A stretch of DNA of 64,000 nt from Nonomuraea aurantiaca. GTDB taxonomy: Bacteria > Actinomycetota > Actinomycetes > Streptosporangiales > Streptosporangiaceae. A program made the position numbers and the translations under genes. Each line of letters starts with the position of its first letter. Within the stretch, counting starts at the first letter, position 1. Shown in pieces: positions 17,669 through 26,198 of this stretch. The notes beneath the pieces are model-generated. The model was given only the letters and a program-made list of their open reading frames with translations. It was not told where the DNA came from and did no database searches. The DNA lies in the NCBI RefSeq assembly GCF_020215705.1, contig NZ_JAIWNB010000016.1:124001-188000 (forward strand). Direction: 5' to 3'.

Positions 17669-18346
17669 ATGGCGAGCCTGACCCAGACCCTCGTCGACGA
17701 CCTGACGGCGCGCATCCAGGAAGGCGTCATCCACCCCGGCGACAAGCTGCCGACCGAGAGCAGCCTGGTGGAGACGTACGGCGTGAGCAGGACGGTCGTA
17801 CGCGAGGCCATCTCGCGGCTGCAGGCCGCCGGGCTCGTCGAGACCCAGCACGGCCGCGGCAGCTTCGTCCTGGCACGGCCGGGCTCGGCCAGGTTCGAGT
17901 TCGGCCAGAGCGGCGAGCTGACCGTCGACGACGTGGTCGACCTGCTCGACTTCCGCATGGCCTTCGAGGTCGAGGCCGCCGCGCTGGCCGCCCGCCGCGG
18001 CGGGGGGCCGCGCCTGGAGGACCTGCGGGCGGCGCTCGACCAGTTCGCCGGGAGCGCCGACAACCCGAGCACGGCGGTGAACGCCGACTTCCAGTTCCAC
18101 CTCCGCATCGCGCTGGCGACCGGCAACCGCTACTTCGCCGACCTGATCACCTCGTTCGGCCCCTCCATGATCATCGTGCCGCGCGACCGGCTGTCGCCCG
18201 CCGGGCAGGGGCACTTCGAGCAGATCGTGATCGAGCACGAGAACATCTACGCGGCCATCGAGCGCCAGGACGGCGACGGCGCGCGCGCCGCGACCCGCGT
18301 CCACCTGAGCAACAGCCGCGCCCGCCTGCTGGCCGCCCACCCTTAG
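17669..18346 (+). CDS. GntR-family (FadR-type) transcriptional regulator
   Basis: This 225-aa regulator has an N-terminal GntR winged helix (IHPGDKLPTESSLVETYGVS, then RTVVREAISRLQAAGLVE, ending HGRGSFV) and a helical FCD effector domain with metal-binding-type residues (NADFQFHLRIALATGN; HENIYAAIERQD; RVHLSNSR). It starts seven bases after the dehydratase stop codon and is surely co-transcribed with it. It probably autoregulates the operon through the paired repeats at 16487-16520. It may respond to galactarate, as aldarate-linked GntR proteins often do; that is inference. Confidence 0.92.
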   Translation: MASLTQTLVDDLTARIQEGVIHPGDKLPTESSLVETYGVSRTVVREAISRLQAAGLVETQHGRGSFVLARPGSARFEFGQSGELTVDDVVDLLDFRMAFEVEAAALAARRGGGPRLEDLRAALDQFAGSADNPSTAVNADFQFHLRIALATGNRYFADLITSFGPSMIIVPRDRLSPAGQGHFEQIVIEHENIYAAIERQDGDGARAATRVHLSNSRARLLAAHP

Positions 18347-18412
18347 CAGCACGGGCCTGGGGGGCGTATGCGACCATGATCCGGAGGTGTCGGCGGGCCG
18401 GGGAGGGACAGC

Positions 18413-18805
18413 GTGCAGATGAAGGACGTCATCGAGCTCATCGGCACGGTGCTGGACATCGCGGGCGTGGCCGTGATCGCGGCCGGCCTGGTCATCGCCA
18501 CCATCACCTACGGCGTGAGCCTGGCGCGGTCCCGCCAGGTGGCCGGTCTCTACCAGGCCTACCGGCGGGGCGTGGGCCGCTCGATCCTGCTGGGGCTGGA
18601 GTTCCTGGTCGGGGCCGACATCATCAAGACCGTGGCGGTCTCCCCCACCTTCCAGAGCGTCGGGGTGCTGGCCATCATCGTCGCGGTCCGCACCTTCCTG
18701 AGCGTCTCGCTCCAGGTCGAGCTGGACGGCCGCTGGCCCTGGCAGCCGCCCCATGCCGCCGGGGAGCCCGGCGGCACGGGGCGGGCACCGGCCTCAGCCG
18801 AGTGA
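18413..18805 (+). CDS. DUF1622 membrane protein
   Basis: A 130-aa protein of the DUF1622 family with three hydrophobic segments: residues about 10-32, 55-78 (LLGLEFLVGADIIKTV) and 80-100. Family members are small inner-membrane proteins of unknown function. The GTG at 18413 has GGGAGGG a few bases upstream; an ATG two codons later is an alternative. The C-terminus is Pro/Gly-rich and its last 12 bases overlap the end of the convergent fucosidase gene. Confidence 0.85.
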   Translation: MQMKDVIELIGTVLDIAGVAVIAAGLVIATITYGVSLARSRQVAGLYQAYRRGVGRSILLGLEFLVGADIIKTVAVSPTFQSVGVLAIIVAVRTFLSVSLQVELDGRWPWQPPHAAGEPGGTGRAPASAE

Positions 18806-21703
18806 CAGCCGGTCCAGGTCGGGCGCGGCCGCCGTGTCGTTGTGGATCTTGATGGTGTTGGCGCCCGCCCGCAGGGTGACGGGCACGGACGCCGTGTACG
18901 GGGTGTTGTTGCCGACGCCGCTCACCTTCACCTCGATCGGCGCGGCGTCGTTGACGGTGACGAAGTACGAGCGGTCGCCGTTGACCGTGAAGTCGATGAA
19001 CAACGTGTACTCGCGGGCCGTGTCGACGGTGACGTCCTCGAACAGCACGTACGCGTCCGCCGCTCCGCCCAGGTTGCGCACCTTCTGCCCACCCGAGCAG
19101 GGCGAGCAGTTGGTGATGCCCGCGCTGCCGAGCCGGTTGCGCGAGTCCTCGGCCTCCCGCACGAACACCCGGTCGGCCGGGCGCAGCCGTACCCTCAGCT
19201 GCCTGGTGACCTGGTTGGGCCGGCCCAGCACCTGGAAGGAGGCGGTGATGGGAATGTCCGCCGCGGTGACGTCCTGGCCGGGCGGCGAGGTGAGGGTCCA
19301 GGTGCCCTCCAGCGTCTGACCCAGCCGCAACGTGGCGGCCGTCGCGGCGGCGCCCGTCACCGTCCAGCCGGCCGGCACCACCGGGGCCAGGTTGACCTGG
19401 TCGAGCGCGTCGTCGACGTCGAGCCGCAGCTTCGCCGACACCTTCATGGACTGCTGCCCGGGACCGACCCACTGCAGGCCGGACGGGTCCACGGTCATCG
19501 TCGTCTTCGGGACCTCCGAGGCCGGCGGCATCGGCGCTACGGCGATCCGGTCGAGCCCGGGGCCCTGCCGGGCCGTACTGGACAGCGTGATCGTGTTGGC
19601 GCCCGCGTTCAGCGGCACCGCCAGCGCCGTGGCGGCGGGAACGTCGGCGTTGTCGCCGCTCACCGGCACCTCCACCGCCGCGGCGCCGTTGACGCTCACC
19701 GACAATGAGGTGGCCGCGGCGGCGGTGTGATCGAGTTCGAGCCGGTACGTCCCGGCCGCCAGCACCGTGACATCGCGGTAGGTGACCGCGTTGCGCGGGC
19801 CGCCGCCGAGTCCCACCACCCTGGCCAGGCCGGAGCACGCCCGGCACAGGTCCGGCCGGGCCGACCCGCTCCTGGCCTGCCGCTCCGCCTCCAGCGGCAC
19901 CGCCGCCCCGAGGCCCACCGGGTAGGCCGACGCCACCTTGATCTCGTCGATCTGAAGCTCCTGGTAGAAGCGCGGCGCCTGCGGGCCGCCCCAGGTGTTG
20001 AGGACTTCCAGCTTGAGGTAGCGGGCGCGGGTGTCGCCGAGGTCGACGAACTGCACGCCGCGCGCGCTGCGCATCGCCGCGGAACGTACGGGCTTGCCCC
20101 AGTGCCTGCCGTCCTCGCTCGCGTAGACCCGGTAGTCCTTGATCCGGGCCGAGTCCTCGGGACGGCCGAACGTCTCGCGGGCGTACGTCGGCGACCACTC
20201 GCGCTGGTTGATCGCCAGGTAGGCGGCCTCGCGCCGCTTGCCGAGGTCCAGGGTGAGCGAGACGGGCAGCTTGGCGTCGGCGTCCCAGTAGTTCTGGAAG
20301 CTGCCGTCGACCAGGGCGCTCGCCGGGTGACCCGCGCGGGTGGACGTCGCGGTCGCCTTGAGCGCGCTCTGGGGGTAGAAGTGCTCCTGGCCGCGGGTCT
20401 CGACCTTGAACACGGTGTCGTGGTCGTCCCACTTGGTGATGCCGAGGATCGTCAGGTAGCCGCCGGACTGGGCGAACCGCATGCGCTCGCCCGTACGCAG
20501 ATCGCTCACCGCGGACACGCGGTAGCCGTTGTCGCGCAGCCGTACCTGATCGGTCCTGGGCCTGGTGACCACGTGCACGTACTGGACCTTCGCGCCGCGC
20601 GCGACGGTGACGACGCCGTGCGCGCCGTCGTTCCAGAAGCCCGGCTGCATACCGCCGTACATGTAGCCGCCGCCCTCGGTCCCCTGCAGCGACGACCGGA
20701 TCGGCGGCACCCACCCGGCCATGAAGTCGTTGAACTCCTCCTGCTGCGGCGGGAACCTGCCGTTGACCATCGGGGTCTCGGCCATCAGCGACTTCATCGA
20801 GGAGCCGGCGTTGGTGACGTAGCGGCCGGTGCTGAGGCGGAAGTCGACGGGGTGGCTGCCGCCGTCGTACCACCAGTCACCGGTGGTCGGGAGCTTGTAG
20901 TCGGCCTCGGTCAGGCGCGGCATCGGGGTGAAGGCGGCCTGCGGGTAGTCGTAGGCCGGCGTCATGCCGGTCTTCTGCTCGTTGCTGACCGTGTCCATGA
21001 TCGGGGTGTCCTCGTTGTTGTTGCTCAGCAACCAGGACGGGCGCTTCTGCCGGATCTGCTCGTAGAGCTGGTTCTGCTCCCAGTACTCGTTGTCGTTGTC
21101 GATCCAGAACCCGGCCAGGTCCGGATAGTTCTCCATGACCTCGAAGAACAGGTCGTAGCTGAACTGGCCGAACCCGTTCCTGGTGGTCAGGTCGACCGAG
21201 CGGCCCTTATAGGCGGAGTAGGCGGCGGAGTCGAGCGTCTCGACGCCCTGCTCGTTGTGCCACTGCGGGTCGTCGGTCATGTAGAGGATGACCCGTACGC
21301 CCTTGGCCTGGCCCGCCTTCACCAGCTCGCCCAGCAGGTCGCGCTGGGTGGCGCAGCTGCCGGGGATCTTCGACGGCCACGGCCGGGCGTAGCCGAGCCT
21401 GCTGTGGAAGGTGGCCAGCACGATGTAGGAGGCGCCCAGCTTGCGGGCCTCGTCGACCCAGTAGTCAGGGCTCCAGCCGCCACCGGTGACGTCCCGCTCC
21501 CAGGCGGCGCAGTCGAGATGGCGGGGCGCGGTGAACATGCCCCAGTGCAGGAAGAGTCCCGCGGTCGAGTCACGCAGCCACTGCTGCCGCGGGTGCTCGA
21601 CCTCCGCGTCGGCGGCCGGAGCGCCGACGATGTAGGCGGTCAGGGCGAGAAGGAGGGCGGCGCAGGCGGACAGGACTCTGGAGGAGGTGCGGCGGCGCTG
21701 CAT
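18794..21703 (-). CDS. Secreted multidomain GH29 alpha-L-fucosidase-like hydrolase
   Basis: This 969-aa exported enzyme has a signal peptide of about 33 residues. The catalytic part (about 35-430) matches GH29: GLFLHWGMFTAPRH near the N-terminus, then FHSRLGYARPW, GVRVILYMTDD and the nucleophile-type motif AGFWIDNDNEYW. A discoidin-type (F5/8 C) carbohydrate module follows (about 435-600), then a CBM35-like module (about 615-745), a NEW3-type spacer (about 755-860) and a second CBM35-like module with a CSPC pair (about 865-969). It probably removes fucose or a related sugar from plant or fungal polymers outside the cell. A good promoter match lies upstream. The exact sugar specificity is uncertain because this subfamily is divergent. 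Confidence 0.82.
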   Translation of the reverse strand: MQRRRTSSRVLSACAALLLALTAYIVGAPAADAEVEHPRQQWLRDSTAGLFLHWGMFTAPRHLDCAAWERDVTGGGWSPDYWVDEARKLGASYIVLATFHSRLGYARPWPSKIPGSCATQRDLLGELVKAGQAKGVRVILYMTDDPQWHNEQGVETLDSAAYSAYKGRSVDLTTRNGFGQFSYDLFFEVMENYPDLAGFWIDNDNEYWEQNQLYEQIRQKRPSWLLSNNNEDTPIMDTVSNEQKTGMTPAYDYPQAAFTPMPRLTEADYKLPTTGDWWYDGGSHPVDFRLSTGRYVTNAGSSMKSLMAETPMVNGRFPPQQEEFNDFMAGWVPPIRSSLQGTEGGGYMYGGMQPGFWNDGAHGVVTVARGAKVQYVHVVTRPRTDQVRLRDNGYRVSAVSDLRTGERMRFAQSGGYLTILGITKWDDHDTVFKVETRGQEHFYPQSALKATATSTRAGHPASALVDGSFQNYWDADAKLPVSLTLDLGKRREAAYLAINQREWSPTYARETFGRPEDSARIKDYRVYASEDGRHWGKPVRSAAMRSARGVQFVDLGDTRARYLKLEVLNTWGGPQAPRFYQELQIDEIKVASAYPVGLGAAVPLEAERQARSGSARPDLCRACSGLARVVGLGGGPRNAVTYRDVTVLAAGTYRLELDHTAAAATSLSVSVNGAAAVEVPVSGDNADVPAATALAVPLNAGANTITLSSTARQGPGLDRIAVAPMPPASEVPKTTMTVDPSGLQWVGPGQQSMKVSAKLRLDVDDALDQVNLAPVVPAGWTVTGAAATAATLRLGQTLEGTWTLTSPPGQDVTAADIPITASFQVLGRPNQVTRQLRVRLRPADRVFVREAEDSRNRLGSAGITNCSPCSGGQKVRNLGGAADAYVLFEDVTVDTAREYTLFIDFTVNGDRSYFVTVNDAAPIEVKVSGVGNNTPYTASVPVTLRAGANTIKIHNDTAAAPDLDRLSLG

Positions 21704-21768
21704 GGCGATCGCTCTCTCGTTGGGCTGACGGGGGTAACGCCAACAAGGCTGATCTCTCAGACATCCGA

Positions 21769-21797
21769 CGAATACACGAGACAGAGCCCATAGTCAA
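21769..21797 (-). promoter_or_regulatory. Putative promoter of the GH29 gene
   Basis: Read leftward, TTGACT (21797-21792) and TATTCG (21774-21769) are separated by 17 bases, 66 bases ahead of the GH29 ATG. This is among the better housekeeping-type promoter matches in the window. Confidence 0.5.
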
Positions 21798-21836
21798 GGA
21801 ACACCGCCCCCTGTGCGGTCAACTCATCCGATGACT

Positions 21837-23717
21837 TCAGTCCTCGGCGAGGATAATCACCAGGTCGCGCGGGCCGAACGTGACAGCTGCTGATTTACCG
21901 GGATTTAATACGACACCATAGGCGGGTGGCGAGGCGGCCTCGGCCAGCACGCGGTAGCCGATCGCGGTCTCGCCGCGCGTCCGCGCGGAGTAGATCACGG
22001 TGGCGAAGCTGACCGGCACGCCGGGCTGGACGTAGTCCGTCGCCGGCTTGAGGTAGATCTCCGACCCGGCGGAGTCGAACAGGAAGCGGAACACCTGTCC
22101 CAGGTGCGGGTTCTCCGACAGCTGGGTCATCAGCAGGCTGATCAGCTTGTCGCTGACGACGAAGTCGTCGGCCTTGGTGACCTGGGCCAGCCGGCGGTTG
22201 CGGTCGTCGTTCATCTCGCTGACGATCGCGTACCGCTGCCCGGACTTCGAGGCCATGTCGCGCAGGTGCAGCAGCGTCACCAGCGTGCGCGAGTCGGCGT
22301 GCTGCGGCTCCAGGTTGCTGTCGGCCAGCACGATGATGTGGTCGAAGGTGCCCACGTCCAGCGCTTCCAGGGTGACCCGGTCGGTGGTGTCGCACTCCTT
22401 GACGTTCACCACCAGGTTGCGCAGGGCCACCTTCGCCCGGTCCAGGCTGTCGCTCTCCTCGACGGCGGTGGCCGCCACGTGCAGGGACGATCCGGGCGAG
22501 ACGTAGTGGTCCAGCTCCTGCACGATCTTCGGGGCGCGGTTGTTCCAGCCCAGCATCAGCGTCCGCTCCGGGGGCGTCGGCCGGCGGACCGGGCGGGTGA
22601 TCGCGCCCTCGACGATCGGCGGGAAGCTGCGGACGAGCCGGATGGAGGAGTCGTCCTCGGCGACCACGATCATCTGGTCGTCCTGCGTGATCTCGGTGTT
22701 CATCGGCGGGTTGAGCACCACGGACCCGTCGCCGTGCCGGATGCCGATGAGCGAGGCGGTCTCGTAGGCGAACAGCGCCTCGCCATAGGGGAAGCCGGTC
22801 AGTTTCGGCTCGGACCGCAGGTAGATCTCGTCGCCTCCGAAGTCCAGCAGGTCCGTGCAGACCACCGACAGGCCCGACTGGCGGCAGGACTGGACGATGA
22901 GCCGGGAGGCGATGTCGTCGGTGTCGACCACCTGCGCGTGGCCGCCCCCGGCCAGCTCGGCGGCCACCAGGTTGGTCGTGTCCACGACGGAGGCGATGAT
23001 CGGCGGGCGGCGCCGGCGCCAGTTGCGGTTCGTCAGCGCCAGCAGCGTCTTGACGACGTGCGCGTCGGGGTCGTCACCGGCCGGGGACAGCACGATGGCC
23101 GCCCGCGCCGTGTCGAGGCTCATCAGGTCGAGGTCGGTCGGCTCGGTCGGGCTGCCGGAGCGGACGACGACCCTGGTCCTGCCGGTGGTGCCCAGCCGCG
23201 AGCGCAGCTCCTCCTCCATCTCCAGCTTGTCGCGGTCCCCCAGGATCGCCACGCATGACTTCGACTCGCTCTCGTTGGCCTCCACCAGCTCGGGGATGAT
23301 CGTGAAGATCTGGTCCGACCAGCCGATCAGCGCCGTGTGCCCGGCCTCCACGATCTTGGAGCGGCCCTTGCGCAGCTCCGTCAGCTTGTTGTCCAGACCG
23401 GTGGTGAGCACGCCGACGAGGCTGCTGACGATGAGCAGGCCACCGATCGTGATCGTGAACCCCAGGACGGTGAAGAGCGGGCTGCCCTCGTTGTCGCCCG
23501 CCACGGTGCCGGCGTCCATCGCCCGCATGAGCATGCCCCAGAGCGCCTCGCTCCAGGACTTGTGCGGCACGTCGTCTTCGGCGAGCAGCATGACGAGCAC
23601 GCCGAAACCCACGACCATGACCACGGTCACCAGCGCGAGCCAGCCGATCAGGGCCGGGGTGCCCTTCGACATCGTGTTGTCGAACCAATAGCGAAGACGC
23701 TCGCGCCGCGTGGCCAT
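21837..23717 (-). CDS. CASTOR/POLLUX (DMI1)-like ion channel
   Basis: This 626-aa membrane protein has two hydrophobic segments near residues 22-46 and 82-105. Between them, unlike classic K+ channels, no TVGYG filter is present (ALWGMLMRAMDAGTVAGDNEGS instead). The rest is a large cytoplasmic region with tandem Rossmann-like RCK/TrkA-N domains (HTALIGWSDQIFTIIPEL; RTLMLGWNNRAPKIVQEL). This is the layout of the plant CASTOR/POLLUX channels and their bacterial relatives, which are thought to conduct cations and be gated by ligand binding to the RCK ring. It is monocistronic or weakly linked to the Otr(A)-like gene 250 bases upstream on the same strand. Confidence 0.88.
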   Translation of the reverse strand: MATRRERLRYWFDNTMSKGTPALIGWLALVTVVMVVGFGVLVMLLAEDDVPHKSWSEALWGMLMRAMDAGTVAGDNEGSPLFTVLGFTITIGGLLIVSSLVGVLTTGLDNKLTELRKGRSKIVEAGHTALIGWSDQIFTIIPELVEANESESKSCVAILGDRDKLEMEEELRSRLGTTGRTRVVVRSGSPTEPTDLDLMSLDTARAAIVLSPAGDDPDAHVVKTLLALTNRNWRRRRPPIIASVVDTTNLVAAELAGGGHAQVVDTDDIASRLIVQSCRQSGLSVVCTDLLDFGGDEIYLRSEPKLTGFPYGEALFAYETASLIGIRHGDGSVVLNPPMNTEITQDDQMIVVAEDDSSIRLVRSFPPIVEGAITRPVRRPTPPERTLMLGWNNRAPKIVQELDHYVSPGSSLHVAATAVEESDSLDRAKVALRNLVVNVKECDTTDRVTLEALDVGTFDHIIVLADSNLEPQHADSRTLVTLLHLRDMASKSGQRYAIVSEMNDDRNRRLAQVTKADDFVVSDKLISLLMTQLSENPHLGQVFRFLFDSAGSEIYLKPATDYVQPGVPVSFATVIYSARTRGETAIGYRVLAEAASPPAYGVVLNPGKSAAVTFGPRDLVIILAED

Positions 23718-23852
23718 GACAAATCCCGTCCTTCATGGATCGCTGCCATGGGACGAGCGACCCGGTCCCTGTCCCCGTTCGACGGGCGGGACGCCGTACA
23801 GCGCGCCTGTCCCCGTGACTGTCCCATCCGCCTGCCCCTCGGGCCCTGCCTC

Positions 23853-23868
23853 GGTGACCGTGGTCACC
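23853..23868. promoter_or_regulatory. Palindrome GGTGACC-GT-GGTCACC
   Basis: Perfect 7-bp arms with a 2-base spacer lie in the 250-base gap between the Otr(A)-like gene and the channel gene. A looser GGTGAC...GTCAC pair follows about 25 bases on. It could be an operator for the channel gene or a weak terminator for the upstream gene. Confidence 0.35.
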
Positions 23869-23967
23869 AGAGGCGCCGGAGGTGACACTGAGGCGCGCGT
23901 CACAACAATAGCGACATCTCCCCCTTTGCCCCCACCGATCCGCCGAAAGCATCCCGGCCGCTCCCGG

Positions 23968-25971
23968 TCAGACCCGCCGCATGACGTGCAGCAGGTACTC
24001 CTTGCGGTCCAGCGGGTTGTGGTCCGTGCGCGGCCGGGCCGGGACCGCGCCGGAGACGGGCTGGTAGCGGTCGAAGGCCGACTCCAGCACGCCCTCGCCG
24101 CGGGTCAGCCCTGGCAACTGCTGCTGCAACTCGTGTACGCGGGCCGCCGGGATGTCCCCCTCGACCAGGCAGGACGCGCCCCGCATGGCCGGCGTGCGGG
24201 GGACGGCCCGCAGGCGGGCCAGCTCCGGCAGCACGCCGCCGATCGTGTCGGCCGGGACTTCCAGGGTGAAGCGGTGCATCGGCTCGTGCACCCTGGTCCC
24301 GGCCTGGCGCAGCGCGTTCATCAGCACCAGCGGCGTCAGATGGCGGAAGTCCGCGCCGGTGCTCGACATGTTCTTGTCGAAGATGGCGTGGGAGTGACTC
24401 TGGCGGGGCGAATAGCCGGAATGCGTCATGGTGACCGTGCAGTCGGTGACCTGCCATCCGTACAGGCCCTGGTTCAGGGTCTCCCGTACGGTGTCCTCGA
24501 CCGCCTTGTGGAAGGCGAGCGGCAGCGCGCCGGGTGAGACCGCCAGCCGGTAGCGCACACCGGTCCCGGCCGGGGCGGGCTCGACGCGCAGCCCGACGGT
24601 GGCCAGGAACGGGTTGGGCGCCTTGCCGTTGAACTCGACGGCCGCGCCGGCGCCGATCGGCCGTTCGACGCAGATCGTGGTCGTCTCGCGGAAGCCGACC
24701 TCCAGGCCGAAGTCGTCGGCCAAGGTCGCCTGGATGACCTCCTTCTGCACCTCGCCGTAGAGCGAGACGTAGATCTCCTGCCGGATGTCGTCCTGGCGCA
24801 GGTCGATCAGCGGATCCTGCTCGGCGAGCTGGGCGAGGGCCACGCGCAGGGCGCCCAGCGCGCCGGGGCTCGCCGGGACGACGACCGTCTCCAGGGTGGG
24901 CGGGGCGAAGTGGTGGCGGCCGGAGTCCTTGCGCGGTTCGCCGATCGTGTCGCCGAGCTGGATGTCGGCCAGGCCCCACAGCTTGCCGATCTGGCCCGCC
25001 GTGACCGAGGGGCGCGGCACGTCGGTGCCGCGGTCGAACACGCTCAGCGCGGTGACCTTCTGATCGTCGCGGGGCTCGCCCTGGCCGTCGTGGAACCGCA
25101 GCCGGTCCCGTACGCGTACCGTTCCGCCGAACATCCGGGCATAAGCGATCTTCTCCCCCGCCGGGCCGCGTTCGACCTTGAAGACCGTGCCCGCGACGGG
25201 GTCGCCGGGCTCACCTTGGGCGGCGGGCAGCAGCTCCGCGATGCCGGCGCTCAGCGCGTCCACGCCGGCGCCGGTGATCGCCGAACCGAAGAACACCGGG
25301 TGCGCCAGCGCCTGCCCGGTCTGCGCCGCGAGCTCGCGGCGCAGCCGCCGGTAGGAGACGGCCTTCTCGTCATGGACGTACGCGGCCAGGAAGGCGTCGT
25401 CGTGGTCGGCCAGCAGCTCGGTCAGCCGCGCGGTGAAGGCGGCGTCGCCGGCTCCGTACGGAAGGAAGGCCGCGTCAGGGGTGCCCGTGTCCCGCGCCGA
25501 GCCCATCGCCACGATCGCGGGCGTCAGCTTCTCGGCGAGGGCCCGCAGCAGTTCCTCGCCCTGGGCGCCACGGCGGTCGATCTTGTTGACGAACAGCAGG
25601 GTGGGGATCCGCAGCCGCCGCAGCGTGCGCATCAGCACGCGGGTCTGGGCCTGCACACCCTCGACGGCGGAGACGACCAGCACCGCGCCGTCGAGCACGC
25701 TCAGCACACGTTCGACCTCGGCGATGAAGTCGGGGTGGCCGGGCGTGTCGATCAGGTTGACCGTGACGTCGCCGATGACGAAGGAGACGACGGCGGACTT
25801 GATCGTGATGCCGCGCTGCCGCTCCAGGGCCAGCGAGTCGGTCTGGGTGCTGCCGTCATCGACGCTGCCGATCTCGTCGATGACACCGGCGGCGTAGAGC
25901 AGCCGCTCGGTCAGGCTGGTCTTACCGGCGTCTACATGCGCCAAGATCCCCAAGTTCAACGTGCGCTTCAA
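23968..25971 (-). CDS. otrA: Otr(A)/Tet-type ribosomal protection GTPase
   Basis: A 667-aa EF-G-like GTPase that removes tetracycline-type antibiotics from the ribosome. G1 is AHVDAGKTSLTE, G3 is DTPGHPDF and G4 is NKID, all in the first 140 residues. The C-terminal part carries the ribosomal-protection signature SLYGEVQKEVIQATL and the HSGYSPRQSHSHAIF and VLMNALRQAGTRVHEP blocks, matching Otr(A) and TetM relatives rather than elongation factor G. The start is TTG at 25971 with AGAGGA eight bases upstream. No tetracycline biosynthesis gene is nearby, so it may be an intrinsic resistance or ribosome-rescue gene. It is divergent from a P450. Confidence 0.9.
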   Translation of the reverse strand: MKRTLNLGILAHVDAGKTSLTERLLYAAGVIDEIGSVDDGSTQTDSLALERQRGITIKSAVVSFVIGDVTVNLIDTPGHPDFIAEVERVLSVLDGAVLVVSAVEGVQAQTRVLMRTLRRLRIPTLLFVNKIDRRGAQGEELLRALAEKLTPAIVAMGSARDTGTPDAAFLPYGAGDAAFTARLTELLADHDDAFLAAYVHDEKAVSYRRLRRELAAQTGQALAHPVFFGSAITGAGVDALSAGIAELLPAAQGEPGDPVAGTVFKVERGPAGEKIAYARMFGGTVRVRDRLRFHDGQGEPRDDQKVTALSVFDRGTDVPRPSVTAGQIGKLWGLADIQLGDTIGEPRKDSGRHHFAPPTLETVVVPASPGALGALRVALAQLAEQDPLIDLRQDDIRQEIYVSLYGEVQKEVIQATLADDFGLEVGFRETTTICVERPIGAGAAVEFNGKAPNPFLATVGLRVEPAPAGTGVRYRLAVSPGALPLAFHKAVEDTVRETLNQGLYGWQVTDCTVTMTHSGYSPRQSHSHAIFDKNMSSTGADFRHLTPLVLMNALRQAGTRVHEPMHRFTLEVPADTIGGVLPELARLRAVPRTPAMRGASCLVEGDIPAARVHELQQQLPGLTRGEGVLESAFDRYQPVSGAVPARPRTDHNPLDRKEYLLHVMRRV

Positions 25972-26159
25972 GCGTTCTGTCCTCTAGATAGGTGGCTGTT
26001 GCCGTCGCGGTGGACACGAACGCTGGCCTCATCGGTGTGCTCCTTGGGTGGGGTGGACTGGTTGCCGGGAGGGAGTACAACAGACGGCCGCGGGGCCGGG
26101 CAACCGATTTTGCGCCTGCCGGGGAGTTTGCCGAACAGCCATCATCAAGATACCTTCAC

Positions 26160-26186
26160 CATTCGTATGATGAGAACATCCGAATG
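26160..26186. promoter_or_regulatory. 27-bp operator-like palindrome over a -10 element
   Basis: The dyad starts CATTCG and ends CGAATG, with 10 of 13 positions symmetric about base 26173. It encloses TATGAT (26166-26171), a strong -10-like hexamer, and ends 12 bases before the P450 start. A repressor bound here would block transcription. No matching -35 was seen. The regulator gene is not adjacent. Confidence 0.5.
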
Positions 26187-26198
26187 TGGAGGACACAC

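Noticed and set aside
19727..21793. Long plus-strand open frame opposite the fucosidase
   Set aside because: The minus-strand protein has signal peptide and domains; the plus frame has none.
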